A DNA stretch of 64,000 nt from the NCBI RefSeq assembly GCF_011405515.1, contig NZ_AP022671.1, forward strand, positions 2,790,001-2,854,000, written 5' to 3'. The notes beneath the pieces were generated by a model. That model did not search any database. It was not told the origin of the DNA and was given only the letters and a program-made list of their open reading frames with translations. The position numbers were made by a program, and so were the translations under genes. Of the stretch, positions 17,808-26,771 are shown one piece after another; within the stretch, counting starts at the first letter, position 1, and each line of letters opens with the position of its first letter. This stretch comes from Nitrospira sp. KM1. GTDB lineage: Bacteria; Nitrospirota; Nitrospiria; Nitrospirales; Nitrospiraceae.

Positions 17808-18156
17808 CCGAAGAAGAGGGGCGGATTATTGCCCAGGGCCGATTTGATGTCAACGAAGAATTTGGCCCTGACGATCGTACCTAGTGGCATTGATTGAATG
17901 TCATCGCACAGTCCGCTTCTGATGACTGCGCAGAAGATGGCCACGTAGGCAATGACGTCATTTTACTGCGTGACGTGGAGTGCGAATAATAAAATTTTGA
18001 TGTGCCTGGACAACTGCGTTCTCAAAATATTGCGAACAAGGGCCATCACTCACTGATTTTCGGCAGGGTCGATTACATCACATCTGAGACTTGACATCAT
18101 AAGTGTAGGCCTGGTTATAATATCATTCGCTTTAATTCCGACCGGAATACTGAAGT
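17808..18156. other. Divergent regulatory region between the Fis-like and Rrf2 genes
   Basis: 349 bases with no gene. The right end holds a promoter-like pair for the sulfur operon (18091-18121). An A/T-rich stretch, AATAATAAAATTTTGATG, lies at about 17986-18003, and TGACGTCATTTTACTGCGTGACGT at about 17952-17975 contains two TGACGT words in a 24-base window, a possible operator. No hairpin with a T-run was seen. Confidence 0.45.
18091..18121 (+). promoter_or_regulatory. Promoter of the sulfate assimilation operon
   Basis: TTGACA (18091-18096) and a perfect TATAAT (18116-18121) are separated by 19 bases, two more than optimal. The long spacer with consensus hexamers is what is often seen at activator- or repressor-tuned promoters. 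The first gene, an Rrf2 regulator, starts 35 bases downstream. Confidence 0.6.
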
Positions 18157-18606
18157 ATGAAGGTATCTCTTCGATCTTCTTACGGAATCATGGCAGCAGT
18201 CGATCTAGCTATGCAGTCAGGCGCTTCACCAATACAGACGAAGTCTATCGCGAGGCGACAAGGTATTCCCGCCAGATTTCTCGAGCAGGTTCTGCACGCC
18301 ATGAAAAAGGCAGGACTTGTTTCCAGCTTGCGCGGAGCTCAGGGCGGATACATCTTGTCGAAGAAGCCCTCGCTTCTGACGGTCGCGGAAATTCTTGAAG
18401 CTCTCGAGGGACCCTCCTTGCCCGCTGCCGGTATGAACGGCCACAGCCCATCGAGGGGCCTCTCTAGAACGGAACAGTTGCTTGCCAAGGTCTGGGATCG
18501 CGTCAATGCCGCTCAGCGCGACGTGCTTCAGGGCATTACGGTAGAGGAGTTAGCCTCGCAGCAACGCCAACTCGAACAACAACGCTCTCTCATGTATCAC
18601 ATCTGA
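18157..18606 (+). CDS. Rrf2-family regulator without cluster cysteines (CymR-like role)
   Basis: 149 residues. The winged helix-turn-helix of the Rrf2 family spans about 1-85: MKVSLRSSYGIMAAVDLA, ARRQGIPARFLEQVLHAMK and the wing LRGAQGGYILSK. The region after the wing, where IscR and NsrR carry three cysteines for an iron-sulfur cluster, has none; the whole protein contains no Cys. Cluster-free Rrf2 members include CymR, the cysteine-metabolism repressor of Firmicutes. As it heads the sulfate assimilation operon, eight bases before the sulfite reductase gene, it probably senses sulfur status through a partner protein or metabolite; this is inference. The C-terminal helix ends in a Gln-rich segment. 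Confidence 0.85.
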   Translation: MKVSLRSSYGIMAAVDLAMQSGASPIQTKSIARRQGIPARFLEQVLHAMKKAGLVSSLRGAQGGYILSKKPSLLTVAEILEALEGPSLPAAGMNGHSPSRGLSRTEQLLAKVWDRVNAAQRDVLQGITVEELASQQRQLEQQRSLMYHI

Positions 18607-18614
18607 GGTCACGT

Positions 18615-21092
18615 ATGAGTCACACGACGACTGTCGATAACACCGTTCAAACTCAAGCGATTCCTCCCGAGATTCTCGAGGAAATCCAGACATTCGAAAC
18701 CGAGTCTCGCCGGCTCCTGTCAGGTGAAATCGTCAGCGATCTCTTCAAACCGTTCCGATTGCAATACGGCATCTATGGTCAACGGCAGCCTGGCGTGCAA
18801 ATGGTTCGCATCAAGATTCCGTTCGGAGGGATCACGGCCAATCAATTGCGACGGGTGGCCGAACTCGCCGATCGTTATGCCACGGGCGTAGGGCATGTCA
18901 CGACTCGCCAGGACATCCAGCTTCATTTCGTGGAATTAAAGGATGTGCCGACCATGATGCGCGGCCTGGCCGAAGTCGGACTCACCACCAGGGAAGCCTG
19001 CGCCAATACTGTTCGTAATGTCACCGGATGCCATCTCGCCGGTGTCTGCCCCGGCGAGGTTTTTGACATAACGCCCTATGCGAAAACCGTCGCCTATCAT
19101 CTGTTACGGAATCCGCTCAATCAGAGCCTTCCACGGAAATTCAAGATCGCATTTTCCGGGTGCAAAACGGACTGCGCCCTGACCCCTATCCATGATATCG
19201 GGTTGCTCGCCGCCAGGCGAGAAGACGGCACGATCGGCTTTCGCATGGTCGCGGGCGGCGGTCTCGGTTCCGCTCCTCGGATCGCGCAGGTTCTGAGGGA
19301 ATTCACCCCGATGGAAGAGTTGATTCCCAGCATCGAAGCGGTCATCAAGGTGTTCGACACCCTGGGCAACCGCAAAAACCGCAATAAGGCGCGGATGAAA
19401 TTCGTCATTGAAAAGCTCGGGTTTGCCGAATTCAAGCGGCGATGGGAACAGGCTTATACGGCAATGGGATGTGCCCGTCCCACGTCTGAACCATTGAAAC
19501 TGCTGCAGCACCGAGACGAGCCCATTCCACTGATCATGCCGACCTCTCCCGCAGGAAAGACAAAGCCGGCAGAAGGGAACGGCCATGTGAACGGGGCGCA
19601 TCACGAGACGCCGTTTGAGATGTGGAGCCGCACCAATGTGGTCCAACAAAAACAGGCGGGCTATGTATCGGCCGTCATCAAGCTCTTCATGGGTGACCTG
19701 ACGTCGAGTCAAATGTTGCTGGTAGCTGCCCTCGCCGATCGGTATTCCAACGGAAACATTCGCACGACCATCAATCAAAACATGATTATCCGATGGATAC
19801 CCGAATCGAGTGTCGGACCGTTATACGAGGAGCTCGCTTCACAGGGCCTATCGGATCCTGGGGCCGAGCTGGTCGAAGACATTATCGCCTGTCCCGGGAC
19901 GGATACGTGCGGCCTCGGGATCACGTCGTCCAAGGGCCTCGCCCGAGCGTTGGCAGAAGTATTTCCGGCCGGTAGAGTCCCTGCCGATTTGCGGGACGTC
20001 AGCGTCAAGATCAGCGGGTGTCACAATTCGTGCGCCCAGCATCACATTGCCACCATCGGGTTGCACGGGGTGGGGAAGCGCATAGGCGAACATACTGCGC
20101 CGTTTTACGAGCTGCATCTCGGTGGAAAGGTGAACGGGACAGCCAAGATCGGTCAGCTGGTGGTCAAGCTTCCAGCCAAGGCGGTGTCGGCGGCCATCAC
20201 CCACCTCATCGAGGTGTACCGGCGCGATCGAAAACCCGGCGAAGGCCTTCCGGCGTTCATCGATCGGGTCGGCAAGAATGCGTTGAAGGATGAATTGATT
20301 CCCTACACGATCGTTCCGACTTTTGCCGACGATCCCGGCTTCTACTACGACTGGGAGGGGGAAGAGGAATTCGTTCTGGAAGATCTGGGGCCGGGAGAGT
20401 GCGCCGGCGGCGCGCTCGAAATGATCGAGAACGGCATCCTGGAGGCCGACCAGGAGCTGTATCAGGCGAAGTTGTTGGCCGACAATCATCAATATTCCGT
20501 ATCGGTGAACAAGTCGTATCGCGCCGTCCTGGCCGCAGCCAAAGCACTTTTGGTCACCGAAGGTCTTGAGCCGTCGAGCGATGCGGAAACCTTTCAGGAA
20601 TTTGATGTGCGGATCGCAGACAAAGGCGTGGTGCCCGCTACCTATCGGCAATTGAGCCGGCAGGTGGGCGACCTGGGACCGAAGGACACCACTGCGGCCT
20701 CGGCATTGGAGAAGATGACCTTCGCCAAAGGGTTTGTCGACGCGTGCCGAATGGCGACCGATAGTATGGGGAAGGACCTCAAATTGGGCTCAGCCCATGA
20801 CATCAAGCCCGTTCCTCAGCAGGCCGCGGAAATCAAACCGGCTGCTTCCGTCCCAACAGGTGCTCCAGTCTATGACCTGCGCGGGGTGGCCTGCCCGCTC
20901 AATTATGTCAAGACGAAGCTCAAGCTCGAAATGATGGACAGCGGCGACCGCCTGGAGGTGTGGCTTGACGCCGGAGAGCCCATCAAGAATGTGCCCATGA
21001 GCCTCAAGAATGACGGACATAAAGTGCTGTTGCAAGAAGCGCTCGAGCCGCAAGCCGAACACTTTCGTGTGCTGGTCGAAAAAGTTGAATAA
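18615..21092 (+). CDS. Siroheme sulfite/nitrite reductase fused to a TusA domain
   Basis: Predicted six-electron reduction of sulfite to sulfide in the cytoplasm, probably with ferredoxin. The 825 residues have two pseudo-symmetric reductase halves (about 35-285 and 335-575), a helical linker (about 590-725) and a C-terminal TusA-like domain (752-823). Both halves carry a full cysteine quartet: C139, C145, C183, C187 and C426, C432, C469, C473, each as C-x5-C and C-x3-C. Characterised assimilatory enzymes keep the cluster and siroheme site in one half. The TusA part has DLRGVACPLNYVK with C760-P761, the persulfide site. Assignment to sulfite, not nitrite, rests on the cysH-cysDN operon context. 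A fusion of reductase with a sulfur carrier suggests the sulfide is handed on as a persulfide. Confidence 0.85.
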   Translation: MSHTTTVDNTVQTQAIPPEILEEIQTFETESRRLLSGEIVSDLFKPFRLQYGIYGQRQPGVQMVRIKIPFGGITANQLRRVAELADRYATGVGHVTTRQDIQLHFVELKDVPTMMRGLAEVGLTTREACANTVRNVTGCHLAGVCPGEVFDITPYAKTVAYHLLRNPLNQSLPRKFKIAFSGCKTDCALTPIHDIGLLAARREDGTIGFRMVAGGGLGSAPRIAQVLREFTPMEELIPSIEAVIKVFDTLGNRKNRNKARMKFVIEKLGFAEFKRRWEQAYTAMGCARPTSEPLKLLQHRDEPIPLIMPTSPAGKTKPAEGNGHVNGAHHETPFEMWSRTNVVQQKQAGYVSAVIKLFMGDLTSSQMLLVAALADRYSNGNIRTTINQNMIIRWIPESSVGPLYEELASQGLSDPGAELVEDIIACPGTDTCGLGITSSKGLARALAEVFPAGRVPADLRDVSVKISGCHNSCAQHHIATIGLHGVGKRIGEHTAPFYELHLGGKVNGTAKIGQLVVKLPAKAVSAAITHLIEVYRRDRKPGEGLPAFIDRVGKNALKDELIPYTIVPTFADDPGFYYDWEGEEEFVLEDLGPGECAGGALEMIENGILEADQELYQAKLLADNHQYSVSVNKSYRAVLAAAKALLVTEGLEPSSDAETFQEFDVRIADKGVVPATYRQLSRQVGDLGPKDTTAASALEKMTFAKGFVDACRMATDSMGKDLKLGSAHDIKPVPQQAAEIKPAASVPTGAPVYDLRGVACPLNYVKTKLKLEMMDSGDRLEVWLDAGEPIKNVPMSLKNDGHKVLLQEALEPQAEHFRVLVEKVE

Positions 21093-21114
21093 CGGGCTCG
21101 TGGAAGGGGAGTCG

Positions 21115-21822
21115 ATGACGGCCTTGCCAATCGAGGATATACGGAAGTGGGGAGACTCGTTCGATCTCCGCCAGCCGCAAGACATTTTGGCGTCGGCGAT
21201 CGAACGATATCACCCGAAAATCGTGCTGGCGTGCAGCTTCGGTGCGGAGGACGTGGTGCTTGTTGATATGATTCACCGCATCAATTCAGCCGTGCCGCTC
21301 TTCTATCTCGACACAGAGTTCCTGTTCCCTGAAACCTATCGGACACGCGATCGTATTATCGAACGTTATGGGCTCGAGCCGGCACAGGTCCATCGGGTGA
21401 CGTCTTTCCTCACGCCGCAGCAGCAAGCCGAACAATTCGGAGATGCCTTGTGGAGCCGCGATCCCGATCAGTGTTGCCAGCTTCGAAAGGTGGAACCGCT
21501 GACGCGCACTCTTAAGAATTTTGATGCGTGGATCACGGGCATCCGGAGGGATCAGTCGCCTACAAGAGCCGGTGCGCGAGTCATCGAATGGGATGAGAAG
21601 TTTCGTTTGGTCAAAGTCAATCCATTGGCTCGCTGGACGTGGACGGACGTGTGGACGTACATCACGGTCCATGAAGTTCCGTACAACGAGCTGCATGATC
21701 GCCATTATCCGAGTATCGGGTGTTCGCACTGCACGGCTCCGGTGATGCCCGGTGAAGACCAGAGGGCCGGACGCTGGAAAAATAACACCAAAACGGAATG
21801 TGGACTTCACAAGGCCTCATGA
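21115..21822 (+). CDS. cysH: Adenylyl-sulfate (APS) reductase, iron-sulfur type
   Basis: Reduces APS (possibly also PAPS) to sulfite with thioredoxin. The 235 residues show the PAPS-reductase fold with SFGAEDVVLVDM (P-loop-like, 41-52) and LDTEFLFPET. The pairs C120-C121 and C203-x2-C206 mark the [4Fe-4S] APS reductases, and C229 in ECGLH is the catalytic Cys. The ATG at 21115 is preceded by GGAAGGGGA and lies 22 bases after the reductase stop; the frame stays open upstream, but only within the previous gene. Its TGA overlaps the next start (ATGA). That the operon also makes an APS-kinase-like domain leaves open whether PAPS is used. Confidence 0.92.
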   Translation: MTALPIEDIRKWGDSFDLRQPQDILASAIERYHPKIVLACSFGAEDVVLVDMIHRINSAVPLFYLDTEFLFPETYRTRDRIIERYGLEPAQVHRVTSFLTPQQQAEQFGDALWSRDPDQCCQLRKVEPLTRTLKNFDAWITGIRRDQSPTRAGARVIEWDEKFRLVKVNPLARWTWTDVWTYITVHEVPYNELHDRHYPSIGCSHCTAPVMPGEDQRAGRWKNNTKTECGLHKAS

Positions 21823-22883
21823 TGTCGTTCCCCCTCCTCATCGCCAAAATCGCCAAAGGGCAGCGGGCCGCAAAAGACCTCACCTGGGATGAAGGCAAGC
21901 GCGCCATGAAGGCGCTGATCGAGGGAGAAGCCACTCCTGCGCAGGCCGGTGCGTTCTTGACGGCCATGCGCATCAAAATGGAATCGGTCACCGAATTGGC
22001 ATCGTTCGTCGCCACGGCCAGGTCCTATGTCGTTCCTCTTCCGATTCCCCGGGACAGCGGTGTCGTGGATGTGCCGTCGTATGCGGGGAAGCAGGACACC
22101 TTTCATGCGATCGTCGCCTCGTGTATCGTCGCCGCCTCAGCCGGTGCGCTCGTGCTGATGCATGGGTATGACGGCATACCTGGTCGGCCCGGCACGGCCG
22201 CCGTTTTGAAGGCACTCGGTATTCCGGTTGATAGTGAGCCACATGTCGTTGCCGACACGGTGACGCGGCAAGGGTTTGGTTACTTGGACATCGGCCTCTA
22301 TCATCCTCCTCTCTATCGATTCCTCGAGTTGCGAAAAGAATTGGGTGTTCGGAATGTCTTTCATCCGATCGCACGGCTCTTGAATCCTGCGCGCGCCTCG
22401 TCACAGGTCGTGGGTCTCACGCATCCTCCGCATTTTGAAAAGACGGCCGAGGTGTTGAGAATGTTGGGAACTCCTCGAGCACTTGTCGTGAGGGGAGTCG
22501 AAGGCGATCCTGAATTGTCGATCGCCATGGCGACGAAAGTATTGGAATTGCGCGATGAACGCATTACGCCATTGACGCTGGCCCCGAAAGATGTCGGCCT
22601 GCCATTGGGGACGTCCCGCGAGATGGCCGGATTTTCCGTCGATCAGCGCGGCAGGGAAGCGGAGTTGATCAAAGGCCTTCTCACCAACAAGATTCAAGGC
22701 GGACCCCAAAACTGGGTCATCCTGAACGCAGCCTTGCTTCTCTATGCGGCGAACAAAGAAGCATCGCTCGCTGCCTGTATTCCGCTGGCCCGCCGGGTGA
22801 TCGAGAATGGGACGGCGGCGAGGAAATTCGAAGAGTTGAGTCGGTCCCCCGTCGGGGCCGGTTCGGTGTCTCACATCGCATGA
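21819..22883 (+). CDS. Anthranilate phosphoribosyltransferase-like protein (TrpD/YbiB family) in sulfur operon
   Basis: 354 residues with the glycosyltransferase family 3 layout: an N-terminal helical domain with the LTWDEGKRAMKALIEGEATPAQ segment typical of TrpD (about 15-75), then the alpha/beta PRPP-binding domain. The hallmark GTGGD loop is replaced by PSYAGKQDTFHAI, and the KHGN/R-type loop reads LMHGYDG, so anthranilate and PRPP chemistry is doubtful. It is closer to the TrpD2/YbiB side group, whose member from E. coli binds nucleic acid. The start (ATGATG at 21819) overlaps the cysH stop. Position inside the operon suggests a link to sulfur or nucleotide sulfate metabolism that I cannot name. 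Confidence 0.75.
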   Translation: MMSFPLLIAKIAKGQRAAKDLTWDEGKRAMKALIEGEATPAQAGAFLTAMRIKMESVTELASFVATARSYVVPLPIPRDSGVVDVPSYAGKQDTFHAIVASCIVAASAGALVLMHGYDGIPGRPGTAAVLKALGIPVDSEPHVVADTVTRQGFGYLDIGLYHPPLYRFLELRKELGVRNVFHPIARLLNPARASSQVVGLTHPPHFEKTAEVLRMLGTPRALVVRGVEGDPELSIAMATKVLELRDERITPLTLAPKDVGLPLGTSREMAGFSVDQRGREAELIKGLLTNKIQGGPQNWVILNAALLLYAANKEASLAACIPLARRVIENGTAARKFEELSRSPVGAGSVSHIA

Positions 22884-22910
22884 GGGGAAACGGAAGAGAA
22901 GGAACAGGTC

Positions 22911-23708
22911 GTGAAACATCTGCGGCAGTTGGAAGATCAAAGCGTCTACATTCTTCGGGAAGCCTACAAGCATTTCGATAATCTTGCGATGCTTTGGTCG
23001 ATGGGCAAGGATTCGACCGTGCTGCTGTGGCTCGCACGCAAGGCCTTCTTCGGCCACGTTCCATTCCCTCTGCTCCATGTGGATACCAGTTATAAGATTC
23101 CGGCCATGATCGAGTATCGTGATCGGCTCGCCCGCGAATGGCATCTCAACCTCGTCGTGGGACAGAACAAGGAAGCCTTGGCTGCCGGGATGAATCACAC
23201 ACTGGGTCGTGTCACCTGCTGCACGGCATTGAAGACCAACGGACTGAAACAACTGTTGGAGCAAAAAGGCTATACCGGTGTCATTCTAGGAGTCCGTGCC
23301 GATGAAGAGGGGACGCGCGCCAAAGAGCGGTATTTCTCTCCGCGGGACAAGCACGGGGATTGGGACTTCCGCGACCAGCCGCCCGAATTGTGGGACCAAT
23401 TCAAAACGACGTTTCCTCCTGGTACGCACATCAGAATCCATCCGCTCCTTGATTGGACGGAGATCAATATTTGGGAATACATCAAGCTGGAAAATATCCC
23501 TTTTATCGATCTGTATCTCGATAAAGGCGACGGCACCCGCTATCGAAGCCTCGGCTGTGCCCCCTGTACCATGCCGATACAATCCAAGGCTAAGAATGTC
23601 GATGACATTATCGAAGAGCTGCGGCATACCACGGTGGCTGAGCGCTCTGGGCGTGCGCAGGACGAAGGGCGCGGGATGGAGTTGCTCAGAAAAGACGGAT
23701 ACATGTAA
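22911..23708 (+). CDS. cysD: Sulfate adenylyltransferase subunit 2
   Basis: The catalytic half of ATP sulfurylase, forming APS from ATP and sulfate with the GTPase CysN. It has 265 residues, somewhat short compared with about 300. Adenylation motifs: [12 protein letters not shown] (PP-loop, near 33-44), [17 protein letters not shown], and [20 protein letters not shown]. The start is GTG at 22911 after GGAAGAGAAGGAAC. 139 bases separate it from cysN, unusually many for this pair, but no other gene fits there. Confidence 0.94.
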   Translation: MKHLRQLEDQSVYILREAYKHFDNLAMLWSMGKDSTVLLWLARKAFFGHVPFPLLHVDTSYKIPAMIEYRDRLAREWHLNLVVGQNKEALAAGMNHTLGRVTCCTALKTNGLKQLLEQKGYTGVILGVRADEEGTRAKERYFSPRDKHGDWDFRDQPPELWDQFKTTFPPGTHIRIHPLLDWTEINIWEYIKLENIPFIDLYLDKGDGTRYRSLGCAPCTMPIQSKAKNVDDIIEELRHTTVAERSGRAQDEGRGMELLRKDGYM

Positions 23709-23847
23709 GCCGATACCCGGAAGCTGCGGTCCGCTGCCGCACTGAGGGCAACTCCGTTGGTAATGAGACGACACGGGTTCTCTCTATATTCCCTTCACAG
23801 GCTGACTGAACGGTGACCGAGATCATTTGTAGAGGAGCTCCAGTACC

Positions 23848-25692
23848 ATGACGAGTGCACCGACCAAGCCGTCCGAACATCTCAACATCGTCATCGTCGG
23901 CCACGTCGACCACGGTAAATCCACTCTGCTCGGACGTCTCTATGCCGATACGGGATCGTTACCGGACGGCAAACTGGAAAAAGTGCAGGCCATCTGCCGG
24001 CAGCAAGGGAAGGAATTCGAGTACGCGTTTCTCTTCGATGCCTTTCTGGAAGAACAGGAGCAGGGCATCACCATCGACACGGCCAGAACCTTTTTCATAT
24101 GGAAAGGCCGCCAGTACATTATTATTGATGCACCGGGTCATAAGGAATTCTTGAAAAATATGATTTCCGGAGCGGCCAGGGCCGAGGCCGCTCTCCTTCT
24201 GATCGATGCCTTGGAAGGCGTGAAGGAACAATCCAAAAAGCACGGCTATCTTTTATCGCTGCTGGGCGTGCGTCAGTTCGCGGTCGTCGTCAATAAAATG
24301 GACCTTGTGGGTTATCGCCAGGATGTCTTCGATGGAATCGAAAAGGAGTATCGGGAGTTTTTGAGCCAGTTCGGGGCGACCCCGGAAACGGTCATCCCCG
24401 TCAGCGCGAAGTTGGGTGACAACATCGCGAATCGTAGCCAGGCCATGGCGTGGTATCAGGGTCCCACGGTGTTGGAGACGCTCAGCCTGTTTAAGAAGGA
24501 GACCGCCCGAACCGAGCAAGCGTTACGGTTTCCGATACAGGACGTCTACAAATTCGATGCCCGTCGCATCATCACCGGCCGCATCACGGCGGGACGACTG
24601 AAGATCGGCGACCACCTGGTATTTTCTCCTTCAAACAAGCGTGCCAACATCCGATCGGTCGAAGCCTTCAATATCGAGCCGGCCCCAACCGGCGCCGAGG
24701 CGGGGCAATCAGTCGGGATCACGCTCGACGAGCAGATTTTTGTGGAACGAGGAGAAGTGGCGACTCACCAAGACGAATTGCCGCTCGTCTCGACGGCGTT
24801 CCGCGCGAATCTTTTCTGGCTCGGACGTCGCCCGTTGGAGAAGGGACGCACCTATCTGCTGCGGGTGGCAACCAAGGAAGTCGACTGCGAAGTGGCAGCC
24901 ATTCACCGAATCATCGACACGATGCAATTGGACCAGCAACAAGACAGCACGTCCGTTGCAAGAAATCAGGTCGCGGAATTGACCCTGAGGACAAAGGCCC
25001 CGGTCGCGTTCGATCTCTCATCGTCGTTCGAATCGACGGGTCGATTCGTCTTGGTCGACGACTATGACATTTCCGGCGGCGGCATCGTGACCGAAATGGT
25101 TCATGACGACCAGGAACTTCTCCGCGAGGAGGCGCGTCGACGCGACTTCGCGTGGGTCAAAGGTGAAGTAGGTAACGAAGCGCGTGCGCAGCAATATGGT
25201 CACCGCGCGGCCATCGTGCTGGTTACGGGCGGGCGGCATGCCGGAAAATCGTTTCTTGCGAAGAAACTCGAAGCTCGGCTGGTCGCCGATGGACGTCATG
25301 CGTATCTTTTGGACGGAGAAAATCTCCGCCGCGGACTCGATGCCGATTTGTCGTCAGCTGAGCGGAATCACACGACTGAAATGGCGCGGCGCTATGGCGA
25401 AGTCGCCAGATTGTTGATTGATACAGGTCTGATCGTCGTCTCAACCACCAATCCGTTTGGGATGGGCTATACGGAGGCGGTTCAGGCGATACGGACGCTG
25501 GTGCACCCGGCTCCGGTCATTGCCGTCCATATGAGTAAGACACCGGAAGAGGTTCCGCCCGATACAGATATCGTGCTGGCCGGACCGACGGATTTCGACG
25601 ATTCCACGGAGCGGATCGTGGATGAACTGAAACGTCGGGGTGTCCTCGCGCACGCGATTGGAGCAAAACCCACGTTTCAATATTCGATTTGA
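23848..25692 (+). CDS. cysN: Sulfate adenylyltransferase GTPase subunit with APS-kinase-like C-terminal domain
   Basis: 614 residues. The EF-Tu-like GTPase part has GHVDHGKS (18-25), DAPGH in the G3 position and NKMDL (G4), followed by two beta-barrel domains to about 440. The C-terminal 160 residues resemble CysC: GGRHAGKS as P-loop at about 460-467, [15 protein letters not shown], and [19 protein letters not shown]. Beyond that point it diverges; the family stretch around the phosphorylated Ser (F-I-S-P-Y/F-R) reads TTNPFGMGY, and the lid segment is shorter. APS kinase activity is therefore uncertain. RBS GAGGAGC lies 13 bases before the ATG. This is the last gene of the operon. Confidence 0.9.
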   Translation: MTSAPTKPSEHLNIVIVGHVDHGKSTLLGRLYADTGSLPDGKLEKVQAICRQQGKEFEYAFLFDAFLEEQEQGITIDTARTFFIWKGRQYIIIDAPGHKEFLKNMISGAARAEAALLLIDALEGVKEQSKKHGYLLSLLGVRQFAVVVNKMDLVGYRQDVFDGIEKEYREFLSQFGATPETVIPVSAKLGDNIANRSQAMAWYQGPTVLETLSLFKKETARTEQALRFPIQDVYKFDARRIITGRITAGRLKIGDHLVFSPSNKRANIRSVEAFNIEPAPTGAEAGQSVGITLDEQIFVERGEVATHQDELPLVSTAFRANLFWLGRRPLEKGRTYLLRVATKEVDCEVAAIHRIIDTMQLDQQQDSTSVARNQVAELTLRTKAPVAFDLSSSFESTGRFVLVDDYDISGGGIVTEMVHDDQELLREEARRRDFAWVKGEVGNEARAQQYGHRAAIVLVTGGRHAGKSFLAKKLEARLVADGRHAYLLDGENLRRGLDADLSSAERNHTTEMARRYGEVARLLIDTGLIVVSTTNPFGMGYTEAVQAIRTLVHPAPVIAVHMSKTPEEVPPDTDIVLAGPTDFDDSTERIVDELKRRGVLAHAIGAKPTFQYSI

Positions 25693-25755
25693 TGTTGCTG
25701 GCCGGTATGCATTTTCAAACAACAATGTCGCCTGTGGACATCCTCTTCCGGTGGT

Positions 25756-25785
25756 TTGACTCCTCGGAAATCCTTATGTTAGCGT
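25756..25785 (+). promoter_or_regulatory. Promoter upstream of the Mrp-type gene
   Basis: TTGACT (25756-25761) is followed by TATGTTAGCGT; taking TAGCGT (25780-25785) as -10 gives an 18-base spacer. The arrangement TTGAC-14 bases-TATGTTAG is the same as upstream of yebC. Confidence 0.55.
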
Positions 25786-25828
25786 ACCTTCTCCACTAGT
25801 TCGCTGCGCAATATGAGGCCCTCTCTTC

Positions 25829-26749
25829 ATGGCTCCTGAGAAAGATTTAAAGACGATTTTGGGCAAGCTGAGGTATTCAGACGATGCCAAAGTCGTTCAG
25901 CAGATCACCGAGCAGATGCAGCAGGTCCAAGTCCGGATGGCCGGTATCCGGCACAAACTGGTCGTCATGAGTGGAAAAGGCGGCGTCGGGAAAAGTATGA
26001 CGACCGTGAACCTTGCCCTTGCGTTTGCCAGACAACATGCCCGTGTTGGATTGCTCGACGTCGACCTCAACGGACCATGTGTTCCCAGAATGTTAGGCCT
26101 TCATGGGCAGTCCTTGACGATGACACCGCAAGGAGCGGTCCCTCCGATCGGTCCGCTCGGAGTCAAAGTCGCGTCGATGGATTTCTTTTTAGGGGCTGCA
26201 TCGCCCGTACGGTGGAAAGGTCCTATGGATGTCAGTCCCGTCTGGCTCGGGCTGATGGAAATGAACGTCATTCGGGAGTTTCTTGCAGACGTGGCCTGGG
26301 GTGAACTCGATTATCTTCTCGCCGACCTCCCGCCGGGTGCGGCCGCCGATAAGCCGCCCGTGATGGCCGGGTTTATTCCCGATCTTGCCGGTGCAATCGT
26401 GGTGACCACGCCTTCCGAGGTTGCCTCTGATGTCGTTCAGAAGTCGGTGACGTATGCCCGCGACATGGGCATCAAGGTACTGGGTATTGTGGAAAACATG
26501 AGTGAATATCGATGTCCATCCTGTGGCGAGCAAAACGAATTATTCGAGGGTAATACCGAAGCCATGTGCGAGGTGTTGGACCTTCCTTTGCTCGGCCGCG
26601 TCCCCTTCGACCGGAAATTGGCTCGGACCTTTGATAAGGGTGAGCCGTTGTTGGATGAGACGTATCCGACCATTCAGCGGTATCAGGACATTGCCGGTCG
26701 CATACGAACATTGCTGGACTACAAGAAAGTCCTCGCCGAAAAATTGTGA
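25829..26749 (+). CDS. Mrp/NBP35-family iron-sulfur carrier ATPase
   Basis: A P-loop ATPase of the MinD/Mrp superfamily, 306 residues. The deviant Walker A is MSGKGGVGKSMTTVNLA (about 48-64), with DVDLNGP and the DLPPGA switch. C-terminal RCPSCG supplies the paired cysteines that bridge a [4Fe-4S] cluster between two subunits in Mrp/ApbC proteins, which deliver clusters to target enzymes. The N-terminal MIP18-like domain is reduced to about 40 residues. It has its own promoter and is followed 22 bases later by the zinc-ribbon/PCP_red protein, which may be a client or partner. Confidence 0.88.
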   Translation: MAPEKDLKTILGKLRYSDDAKVVQQITEQMQQVQVRMAGIRHKLVVMSGKGGVGKSMTTVNLALAFARQHARVGLLDVDLNGPCVPRMLGLHGQSLTMTPQGAVPPIGPLGVKVASMDFFLGAASPVRWKGPMDVSPVWLGLMEMNVIREFLADVAWGELDYLLADLPPGAAADKPPVMAGFIPDLAGAIVVTTPSEVASDVVQKSVTYARDMGIKVLGIVENMSEYRCPSCGEQNELFEGNTEAMCEVLDLPLLGRVPFDRKLARTFDKGEPLLDETYPTIQRYQDIAGRIRTLLDYKKVLAEKL

Positions 26750-26771
26750 CGCGCATCCAAGAGGAGTTGCC

